64,000 nt of DNA, from assembly GCA_963773465.1 (NCBI GenBank), contig CAVZBF010000001.1, positions 1,364,001-1,428,000 of the forward strand. Reading direction: 5' to 3'. Below the pieces are notes generated by a model that searched no databases, was not told where the DNA came from, and worked only from the letters and a program-made list of their open reading frames with translations. The position numbers and the translations under genes are program-made. Origin of the DNA: VBAS01 sp963773465. Lineage in GTDB: Bacteria; Bacteroidota; Bacteroidia; Chitinophagales; Chitinophagaceae. How positions within the stretch are numbered: the stretch's first letter is position 1; each line of letters begins with the position of its first letter. Below, piece by piece: positions 57,461-64,000 of the stretch.

Positions 57461-58576
57461 TCAATTGATGTCTTTGCCTGCTCTCAACTTGTCAATCATT
57501 ACCTGCACTGATTGTCTGTTGTCTTCATTCGGTGCTAACTGAATAGCCCGGTTAGCAAACTCCAGCGCTTCTGCGTATTCCCGATTAGCTGATAATCCCC
57601 TCGCCATACCGATAAGCGTGATAAATTGATTGGGATTTTTGTTGTAGTTGAATTGAAAAACTTCTAATGCAGCTTTTGGATCCTTTGCTGTTAAAAGTTG
57701 TTTCCCGAATTCTTGCAGTTGACCAACATTGCCGAAAGGCAGCGCAGTTTTAATAACAGATGCTGCTTGTTCATGTTTGTTGAGTTTATAGAGAATGGCT
57801 GCTTTCGTTGAAAGCGCAGGAAATGACGCAGGGTCGCCTGGAAAATTTGCGTTCGTTGCCAACGTTGCCCATTCCAAAGCTTTCTCCAGTTGATAATTAT
57901 TCTGCAGGCACCAGGCCGCGGCGATGTTCAATCCCCGGGATGTAAACCCTGTTGGATTTTGCGCTTCGGTTACGAAAGCTTCAAATTGTTGTTTCAGATA
58001 ATCAACTTCAACCTTGAATGGTATTGACAGTTTTTCCCATGAAAGAGTTATCACTGCCGAATTGGTAGTTTCATTTGAAAACTCGTATTTCAAATTCTCG
58101 ACGCTTTTTTCTATTGATTGCGGTTTAACTTTCACACGCAGCACATCATCTTTTTCATCATAAAAAAAGGAACCCCATGCATCTGATCTTTTGGAAAAGA
58201 TAATGATACTTTCCTCAGGGTCGTACGCTATAAAAAAGCCGTATTTCCCTTTTGGCAGAGATTGGCCTTCAATTTTTACATCATTATTTATTTCGATGAT
58301 AGTATTTTCGTTTGCACCAGCACGCCATGGTGCGGGATTGCCACTTCCAAATCCCTGTTTAATAAATCCTTTGTGAACAACGCCGCCCCAAATTTTCCCT
58401 TCACGTCCATTTACCGCAGGACGATGATAGGTAATAGTCACTTCTGTTAGACCGACTTGTTCTGATACGATTGCTTTTTTTGTATAGCCATTCGGAACTG
58501 CGGCGTTATAAGGTACTTGTGTTAAACCTGAAATAGTAAAAAACAAGAATCCAACGAAGACCGGATATTTTTTCAT
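57461..58576 (-). CDS. Secreted DUF2911 protein with C-terminal TPR
   Basis: 371 residues from the ATG at 58574-58576 (MKKYPVFVGFLFFTISGLTQ, a signal peptide); the frame is open further upstream but would read through a terminator and a candidate operator. The DUF2911 part holds VSEQVGLTEVTITYHRPAVN, GREGKIWGGVVHKGF, PWRAGANENTIIEINNDVKI and LPKGKYGFFIAYD. The C-terminal part is TPR-like (ALEWATLATNANFPGDP, ALEFANRAIQLAPNEDN). DUF2911 is a Bacteroidota secreted domain of unknown function. It follows the T9SS propeller gene and probably has its own promoter. Confidence 0.85.
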   Translation of the reverse strand: MKKYPVFVGFLFFTISGLTQVPYNAAVPNGYTKKAIVSEQVGLTEVTITYHRPAVNGREGKIWGGVVHKGFIKQGFGSGNPAPWRAGANENTIIEINNDVKIEGQSLPKGKYGFFIAYDPEESIIIFSKRSDAWGSFFYDEKDDVLRVKVKPQSIEKSVENLKYEFSNETTNSAVITLSWEKLSIPFKVEVDYLKQQFEAFVTEAQNPTGFTSRGLNIAAAWCLQNNYQLEKALEWATLATNANFPGDPASFPALSTKAAILYKLNKHEQAASVIKTALPFGNVGQLQEFGKQLLTAKDPKAALEVFQFNYNKNPNQFITLIGMARGLSANREYAEALEFANRAIQLAPNEDNRQSVQVMIDKLRAGKDIN

Positions 58577-58661
58577 TCTTATTCTATTATGATCAAAGCT
58601 GTTTATACCTACGTGTTGCTTGGGCGCAAAATATAAAACCGGAGTAAAGCTTTTCATAGAA

Positions 58662-58690
58662 AAGGACGAAACGATATTTTTAAGGACATA
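58662..58690. promoter_or_regulatory. Candidate LytTR operator in front of the DUF2911 gene
   Basis: Direct repeats AAGGACGAA (58662-58670) and AAGGACATA (58682-58690), 20 bp start to start, the spacing expected for two LytTR domains. An equivalent pair lies at 60251-60279. Function inferred. Confidence 0.55.
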
Positions 58691-58693
58691 AAG

Positions 58694-58719
58694 AAAAAAA
58701 GAGCAACCTTGAGTTGCTC
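58694..58719 (-). terminator. Rho-independent terminator of the T9SS propeller gene
   Basis: Arms GAGCAAC (58701-58707) and GTTGCTC (58713-58719) with a CTTGA loop. On the minus strand the hairpin is followed by seven T (58694-58700), 28 bases after the stop of the gene at 58747. Confidence 0.85.
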
Positions 58720-58746
58720 TCCTTCTTCCCAAATTAAACTTACTGC

Positions 58747-60132
58747 TTATTTAATAATTGGAAATGTTTTATTAAAAGTTTGCATGTTGGATTGGATGCG
58801 TATTATATACATTCCTGGTGGTATTTTACTAACGTTGAACTGAATTAAGCTTGAAGCTTTCGATCTCCTGGTTTCAATTACTTTTCCATCAGTGCTTATT
58901 AAACTTATCACGTTCTCGTTGTTCATTAATGCTATCGGCAAAGTAATATTAACAACATCTCTTGCTGGTGATGGATAAACTTTTACCAGGTTTTCAATAA
59001 TTTTTTCGGTTGGAATACTTGCAGTGGTTTTATTTTTAGTCACGGACGTAAGTTGAAAAACAATTTGCGATTTGAATATACCTCCAAGGAGAGGAGGTCC
59101 TGTTACAAAGAAACCTCCGGCATAGCCTGTCTCGGCATCAAAAAATCTGCATACAGCCTTATCTGCGTCGTGCTCGATCTCTGTCCAGGTCTGTCCAACA
59201 TCATAGGAAACGGCAGAGCCCTGGAATATCGGGTTACCATGAACAGCTGTAGAGACGAATGCATTGGTGCCGGGCACCGCAGTCATGCGGCTGTTTTTCC
59301 AGTTGGCAGGTTGTCCAAAATTTGTCCATGTAAGACCACCGTCAGAAGTTGAGAATACCCAGGTGCGGCCCCTGCCTCTTAAGTGCGCAACGCCATGCTG
59401 CCCATCATCGAGAAAAGCAATTTCATTTACATACGTTCCCGGCACGGGATCAACAATGTGGACCGTCCAGCTTTTTCCAAAATCAATAGACTTGTACATG
59501 CGGCCTGCCGAAGTACCAAACCATATAGTATCTCTTATCGCAGCATAGCCGCTTATCCAGCCAGCTTCGTTTGCAAGTGGCTCGGGAATATTTTCTCCCG
59601 GAACTCTTTTCCATTTTTTGCCTTTATTATTCGTCAGGTAAATTTCCCAGTATCCTCCATTGGGATCACCCATAGCGATACCATGATTCTTGTCTTTAAA
59701 ATATACAAACTCAGGTGATGAATTGTCGTCAAACAGTTCGCCGGGATTAGTGTGCTCCCAGGTAACACCTCCGTCAGTGGTGTGAAATACACCGCCACCT
59801 TTTGAAAAATCTATTTTGTGCATCGCCACCCACGCTTCCTGTCCGTCAATGGCACTGATATTGGAAAACCTGAGGGTTCTGTCATTGCCTACCTTACCGG
59901 GTATCCATGTGTTGCCTCCATCTGTCGTCCTGGTAAAATCCAGCACCGGCCTGCCACTGAATAAGCCGTTCTTTCCATCATAACAAACAGCCCATGCTGT
60001 GTTTTTATCAGGAAGCGACATTTCATAAAAACCAAGTGTGTCGTTTGTGAAACCGGCATTTTGAACCAGCCATTGTGCATTGGCAGTAAGAATCACAATG
60101 ATTGCTACTGCAGATAGTAAATATTTTTTCAT
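58747..60132 (-). CDS. Secreted beta-propeller (YCF48/sialidase-like) protein with type IX sorting domain
   Basis: 461 residues. Signal peptide MKKYLLSAVAIIVILTANAQ. The propeller has Asp-box-like repeats: TRTTDGGNTWIPG, FHTTDGGVTWEHT, YKSIDFGKSWTVH, FSTSDGGLTWTNF and SYDVGQTWTEIEH. The last 80 residues (VKVYPSPARDVVNITLP, GMYIIRIQSN, TFPIIK) are a type A T9SS C-terminal sorting signal, so it is exported to the surface or medium by the Por system. Relatives include photosynthesis-assembly YCF48 and sialidase-like proteins without the catalytic set. The ligand is unknown. It lies next to and divergent from a LytS/LytTR pair. Confidence 0.88.
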   Translation of the reverse strand: MKKYLLSAVAIIVILTANAQWLVQNAGFTNDTLGFYEMSLPDKNTAWAVCYDGKNGLFSGRPVLDFTRTTDGGNTWIPGKVGNDRTLRFSNISAIDGQEAWVAMHKIDFSKGGGVFHTTDGGVTWEHTNPGELFDDNSSPEFVYFKDKNHGIAMGDPNGGYWEIYLTNNKGKKWKRVPGENIPEPLANEAGWISGYAAIRDTIWFGTSAGRMYKSIDFGKSWTVHIVDPVPGTYVNEIAFLDDGQHGVAHLRGRGRTWVFSTSDGGLTWTNFGQPANWKNSRMTAVPGTNAFVSTAVHGNPIFQGSAVSYDVGQTWTEIEHDADKAVCRFFDAETGYAGGFFVTGPPLLGGIFKSQIVFQLTSVTKNKTTASIPTEKIIENLVKVYPSPARDVVNITLPIALMNNENVISLISTDGKVIETRRSKASSLIQFNVSKIPPGMYIIRIQSNMQTFNKTFPIIK

Positions 60133-60250
60133 TTGTTTGTTTTTTGTTACTGCAAACTATCACAACGCAGAATTGTTTTTTTTAGAAAAGGACAAACAAA
60201 AAATTTACTGTACAGAATCGCTTTTTTATAGATAAGCACCATCAATGCAA

Positions 60251-60279
60251 AAGGACGAAATGAATTTTTTAAGGACGTA
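60251..60279. promoter_or_regulatory. Candidate LytTR operator between the propeller gene and lytS
   Basis: Direct repeats AAGGACGAAA (60251-60260) and AAGGACGTAT (60271-60280), 20 bp apart, with a further half site AAAAGGAC at 60186-60193, exactly 63 bp from the first. Located in the divergent promoter region. Confidence 0.6.
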
Positions 60280-60332
60280 TAGTTCTGCCGGATAAATACC
60301 TGGCAGTTATATTTGATCAATAATTTTAGCAA

Positions 60333-61388
60333 TTGGATATTCTTACTTCCTGGAAACCCAAAAAATTGTTGCTGCATAAGCGGTGGGTATGGCATGTCCT
60401 GTTTTGGGCAGGATATGGATTGTTCCGGTTTTGGCTATACTATATCACTATAAAATATTATCCTGGGATTTACCTGGAGTATATGTTGCTTTCCGAGATA
60501 CCGTTTGTAATCATTACCTATTTTACTCTTTGGCTGTACAGGCGTCTGTTTGAAAGAAAAAAACACCTTATTTATTTTTTAGTTGGCGTCGCCGCCTGGA
60601 TACTTTACTTGTATGGAAGAACTCTTTTTCAGTTTTATTACTTGAAAAACGCACCGGGTTTTCAGCGAAACGATTTCACAGATATATTTTTTAATAACAT
60701 AGCTGTGGTAATTGTATACTTCTTATTTATTACCTCATGTAAATACTTTAAGGATGGATACATCACCCAGGAATTTGAAGCTGAAAGAAAGGAGCAGCAA
60801 TTAATGGCTGAGATCAATAATCTTAAATCGCAGATTGCTCCGCATTTTTTATTTAACACACTCAATAATTTGTATGGGCTTGCTGTAGAGAAGTCAGATA
60901 AATTACCTGGCCTGATGCTGCGTCTCTCTGATCTTCTCAGGCACTCTCTATACGAAGCACAAAGACCATTAGTGTCAATAAATGATGAAATCAATTTGCT
61001 AAAAAGCTATATTGAGCTTGAAAGTGTGCGTCTTGAAGACGATTTAAAATTAGAATTTGATAACCGGGTTCCCCTGGGTGTACCTTATCAAATAGCCCCG
61101 TTGATTTTGATCGTCTTTATGGAAAACGCATTCAAACATGCTAAGTTTGTTCAATCTGCAGCGGTGAATATTGAGATCAAAACGACCCTTGTCGATGATT
61201 GGTTTGGCTTGACCATAAGAAACAATTATAATAAAGAAAAAGAAAGCTCGGCAAATGGGATTGGTTTAACCAATGTGCAACGAAGATTGGAAGTGCTTTA
61301 TCCAAATCCCCAACATCAGCTAACAATCATCAAAGATGAAACGTTTTATACAGTTTACCTGCAATTGCAATTGGTAAAAACAGTTTAA
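60333..61388 (+). CDS. LytS/YehU-type sensor histidine kinase (2)
   Basis: 351 residues from a TTG at 60333; no ATG fits before the first membrane segment, so the TTG start is likely. About four to five membrane segments (residues 20-40, 48-70, 82-100, 120-140), a coiled linker, and the histidine kinase core: NNLKSQIAPHFLFNTLNNLY (phosphoryl His), LILIVFMENAFKHAKFV and NGIGLTNVQRRLEVLYP. It pairs with the response regulator 11 bp downstream. Its promoter region contains the candidate LytTR operator, so autoregulation is likely. Confidence 0.92.
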   Translation: MDILTSWKPKKLLLHKRWVWHVLFWAGYGLFRFWLYYITIKYYPGIYLEYMLLSEIPFVIITYFTLWLYRRLFERKKHLIYFLVGVAAWILYLYGRTLFQFYYLKNAPGFQRNDFTDIFFNNIAVVIVYFLFITSCKYFKDGYITQEFEAERKEQQLMAEINNLKSQIAPHFLFNTLNNLYGLAVEKSDKLPGLMLRLSDLLRHSLYEAQRPLVSINDEINLLKSYIELESVRLEDDLKLEFDNRVPLGVPYQIAPLILIVFMENAFKHAKFVQSAAVNIEIKTTLVDDWFGLTIRNNYNKEKESSANGIGLTNVQRRLEVLYPNPQHQLTIIKDETFYTVYLQLQLVKTV

Positions 61389-61399
61389 AGAACAGGCAA

Positions 61400-62134
61400 A
61401 TGGAGGTTAAAAAATATAATTGTTTGGTTGTGGATGATGAACCTATTGCCCGTAAGATCATAGTTAATTATATAGAGCAGATGCCATTATTACAATTGGC
61501 CGCAGAACATATAAATGCTTTGAGTGCCATTGATTATTTAAGAGCTCATAATGATATTGATATTATTTTCCTGGATATTAATATGCCTAATCTTTCGGGT
61601 TTACAATTATTGAAAATAATACAACCTCAGCAACCCGTTATCTTAACGACCGCCTATGCAGAACATGCAGTTGAAAGTTACGAATTGAATGCTGTTGACT
61701 ATTTGCTAAAACCTTTTTCGTTTGAACGATTTACAAAGGCTGTTTACAAAGCGGTGGATGCTATAAACGGCGCTTACAAAAACAGCCACGGAACTGCCAA
61801 TGAAAAAAAGCTTGTTTATATAAAATCGAATGGAAAGAATTATCCTGTTTTATTAGATGATATTTTGTATTGCGAAGCGAAGAAAAACTATACAATGGTG
61901 ATATTAAAAAATGAAAAGAAATTAATGCCACTTATTCCATTGTCGAGATTTGAAGCCATCTTATCAGAGGCGGGAGGCGAATTTATACAAACACACCGGT
62001 CTTTTTTAATAGGCAGAAAACACATTACTGCCATCGGGTCCACTACTGTAACTGTGAATAAATTCGAGATACCTATCGGGGTGCAATTCAAAGAGAGATT
62101 TTTTAAAGTGATAGGAATAAAGGACAACGGATAG
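61400..62134 (+). CDS. LytTR-family response regulator (2)
   Basis: 244 residues. Receiver with D12/D13, phospho-acceptor D59 in IIFLDINMP, and Lys in DYLLKPFSFERF; LytTR DNA-binding domain with DDILYCEAKKNYTMVILKNE and FIQTHRSFLIGRKHITAIGS. It starts 11 bp after the kinase stop. Its presumed targets are the propeller gene, the DUF2911 gene and its own operon, judged from the direct repeats at 58662-58690 and 60251-60279. Confidence 0.93.
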   Translation: MEVKKYNCLVVDDEPIARKIIVNYIEQMPLLQLAAEHINALSAIDYLRAHNDIDIIFLDINMPNLSGLQLLKIIQPQQPVILTTAYAEHAVESYELNAVDYLLKPFSFERFTKAVYKAVDAINGAYKNSHGTANEKKLVYIKSNGKNYPVLLDDILYCEAKKNYTMVILKNEKKLMPLIPLSRFEAILSEAGGEFIQTHRSFLIGRKHITAIGSTTVTVNKFEIPIGVQFKERFFKVIGIKDNG

Positions 62135-62367
62135 TAACTACTTGGTTGTACCAGCCTGAGTTCGAACCAGCTTGCCCAGGATTTAAAGAATATTTTGAGC
62201 TTTAGGGAAGAAAATTGAAGCATTAAGTTTACAACAAAAGACGAAGGCACTCAGTGAAACCGTCCCGGGTCGCTCTAGATCCATCCTGGCTGGAGAAAAG
62301 TTAATGTCTGGTGAACCACTTTGAAATCACCTATCGGTTATTTTTCTGTTCTTTTGTTATTGCAGGT

Positions 62368-63087
62368 TTAGTTTGGGGGGACCGCCTGGCTTTCATACCT
62401 AATATTGAATACAAAACCTACTCCATATATATTGGTGATAGAAACAAATTCATTATCTCCAAGGTGTTTTCTTAGTCGTGATATAAAAACATCGAGACTT
62501 CTTCCAAGAAAATAATCATTTTCTCCCCATAGTTGTACGAGTATCTCCTCCCTTTTTAAAACTTTGTTGGGATGCTTAAAAAGATATTCCAGTAATTCTG
62601 CTTCTCTTGGAGTAAGAATTTCTTCCCGTTGCCGCAACACGAGCTTCAATGATTCTTTGTAAAATTTAATATCACCGATCTCTATACTTTCCTGGTTATT
62701 CAGCACGATGTTTCCCTGTCTTCTTTTTATGATATTTTTTATCCTTAAAACTAATTCGTCAATGTCAAATGGTTTTGTGATGTAATCATCAGCGCCAATC
62801 TTTAGCCCTTGCAGCCGGTCCGATTTTTCTCCACGGGCAGTCAGAAAAAGGAATGATACATCATTACTTGTTTTTATTATATTACTGGCCAATTCAAATC
62901 CATCCATTTCGGGCAGGCAAATATCTATCAGCAATAAATTATAACTCTTAGGATCCTTTCTGAATTTTTCAAATGCCTCCTTACCATTCTGGCACCAATC
63001 CACGTCAAAATCCATCACTTCCAGGTATTGCTTTACCACATTCCCCAGGTCTGCCTCATCTTCTATCAGTAATAGTTTTGATTTCAT
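62368..63087 (-). CDS. OmpR/PhoB-family response regulator
   Basis: 239 residues. Receiver with E9/D10 and D55 in LLLIDICLPEMDGFELA, Thr in FLFLTARGEKSD and Lys in ADDYITKPFDIDEL; winged helix with REEILTPREAELLEYLFKHP and GRSLDVFISRLRKHLGDNEF. The start overlaps the kinase stop by 4 bases (ATGA). Probably responds to the partner kinase; targets unknown. Confidence 0.94.
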   Translation of the reverse strand: MKSKLLLIEDEADLGNVVKQYLEVMDFDVDWCQNGKEAFEKFRKDPKSYNLLLIDICLPEMDGFELASNIIKTSNDVSFLFLTARGEKSDRLQGLKIGADDYITKPFDIDELVLRIKNIIKRRQGNIVLNNQESIEIGDIKFYKESLKLVLRQREEILTPREAELLEYLFKHPNKVLKREEILVQLWGENDYFLGRSLDVFISRLRKHLGDNEFVSITNIYGVGFVFNIRYESQAVPPN

Positions 63088-64000
63088 GTGTCCTCGTTTT
63101 GTAACGGGATATCAATGATAAAGCTGCTCCCTTCGCCGGGTTTACTTTTTACATTGATTTGCCATTGATGTGCATGAATACTTTTCCTGACATAAAATAA
63201 ACCCAATCCCAACCCTTTCACCTGGTGACCGTTCATTGCATTTGTGCTTCTGTAGAATTTATCAAATACCTTATGGATCGTTTCTGTTCTCATGCCTGTT
63301 CCATTATCGCTGATAATTAACTTCAGGCCATCCTTGTCATTCATGGTAGAAACAACTACATTTTTTATACTATTCGTGTTGTACTTTACAGCATTGTCAA
63401 GCAAGTTTAGAACAATGGAAATAAAATGGAATTTATCAAGGAGTACTGTGTCGTTTTCGGCTCCTTTATCAAAGGTCAAATTGAGATTGTTCCCTGAAGC
63501 TTTAAGCCGGTAATCCAGCAAGATTTCATCCAGCAGTTTATGTAGTGAATACTCTTTCTTATTAAGGGCAGGTTTATCTTCTCCCGTAATGTCAAGCACC
63601 TGGCTGATGAGTATTGTCAGTCTTTCTGATTGTCTTTGTATAATATCCGTCAGCGGACGGATATTTTCTTTTTTCTCGATGATCTTTTCATTTTGGAGGC
63701 TTTTGTTGGCAACCGTAATAGCAGCCAGTGGTGTATGTAATTCGTGTGTTACGTTATTGATGAAATCAGATTTTATATCAGACAGTTTTCTTTGCCGCAA
63801 CCAGTTTCGGAACGTAACAAAAAATAAAGCGATAACAATGACAATGGATAGCAGCGACAATATTAATATCAAAGCCATTTGACTCATGATGGTGGTATGC
63901 CTGTTAACAGGCTCCACATGCAGCGCCCATGCGCAACGGTAGCTATATGCCCGTTCGCTGCTGACAGTGATGGCAGATACTTCGTTTTGTTTATTTATTT
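63084..64000 (-). CDS. HisKA-type sensor histidine kinase (5' partial)
   Basis: The frame is open to the window end at base 64000 on the minus strand, so the start lies beyond it. The visible part has the tail of a periplasmic sensor region, a membrane segment (MALILILSLLSIVIVIALFF), the dimerisation H-box FINNVTHELHTPLAAITVAN, and the ATPase motifs IVLNLLDNAVKYN (N box), ISDNGTGMRT (G1) and GLGLGLFYVRKSIHAHQW (G2). A classical orthodox kinase. It overlaps the OmpR-type regulator by 4 bases. Confidence 0.92.
   Translation of the reverse strand, partial: INKQNEVSAITVSSERAYSYRCAWALHVEPVNRHTTIMSQMALILILSLLSIVIVIALFFVTFRNWLRQRKLSDIKSDFINNVTHELHTPLAAITVANKSLQNEKIIEKKENIRPLTDIIQRQSERLTILISQVLDITGEDKPALNKKEYSLHKLLDEILLDYRLKASGNNLNLTFDKGAENDTVLLDKFHFISIVLNLLDNAVKYNTNSIKNVVVSTMNDKDGLKLIISDNGTGMRTETIHKVFDKFYRSTNAMNGHQVKGLGLGLFYVRKSIHAHQWQINVKSKPGEGSSFIIDIPLQNEDT

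Noticed and set aside
57461..58732. Long version of the DUF2911 protein
   Set aside because: It would read through a terminator and a candidate operator; the ATG at 58574-58576 gives the signal peptide.
1..64000. Prophage, transposon, rRNA or tRNA genes
   Set aside because: No transposase, integrase, capsid or structural-RNA signature was found by eye; a profile scan could still find a small tRNA.

Overview
The window looks like a chromosomal segment of a Bacteroidota bacterium, probably Chitinophagales. It has SusC/SusD pairs, lipoproteins with Bacteroidota-type lipoboxes, a type IX secretion sorting domain, LytS/LytTR two-component pairs, DUF2911 and DUF1080 proteins, and an AT-rich base composition with few strong Shine-Dalgarno sites. 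No rRNA, tRNA, CRISPR array, phage gene, transposase or integrase was recognised.

Bases 1 to about 32600 are a polysaccharide-utilisation region. It starts inside a SusD gene followed by a FAS1-domain lipoprotein. Then come GH95, GH31, an alginate-lyase-family (PF05426) protein, GH88, GH29, a right-handed beta-helix protein, GH105, a double-DUF1080 protein and a Tat-type Gfo/Idh/MocA oxidoreductase. A full SusC/SusD pair follows. On the minus strand are a GH28 enzyme and a second beta-helix paralogue; on the plus strand a six-hairpin glycosidase-like protein. The region ends with a GntP transporter, glucarate dehydratase, HpcH/HpaI aldolase and tartronate-semialdehyde reductase. Together this suggests uptake and breakdown of a fucosylated, uronic-acid-containing (pectin-like) glycan, with acid-sugar products ending as pyruvate and glycerate.

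Bases 32800 to about 49600 hold small independent modules: an O-methyltransferase with an ankyrin protein; an NTF2-like lipoprotein divergent from an AraC regulator; an SDR/hydrolase/MDR operon divergent from an HxlR regulator with two palindromic operators; a phosphoesterase; a LytS/LytTR pair; a histidine phosphatase; a two-TM SLATT-like protein; a second AraC; a serine hydrolase with TPRs; and two NlpE-like paralogues. Module borders are marked by several families of palindromic repeats present in three to six copies.

Bases 50000 to 57300 return to sugar metabolism: a small membrane protein, a second PF05426 protein, a beta-propeller protein, an AraC regulator, altronate dehydratase (uxaA), a four-unit tandem array of about 134 bp rich in palindromes, and a LacI regulator. 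Bases 57400 to 64000 hold a DUF2911/TPR protein, a T9SS-sorted beta-propeller, a LytS/LytTR pair with candidate LytTR operator repeats in front of its neighbours, and an OmpR-type regulator with a histidine kinase cut by the window end.

Many genes, above all between 1830 and 7700, are broken by single-base shifts, often in homopolymers, while I saw no clear nonsense substitutions. I read most of these as sequencing or assembly indels rather than decay, and annotate each affected locus as one gene with the shift positions given.
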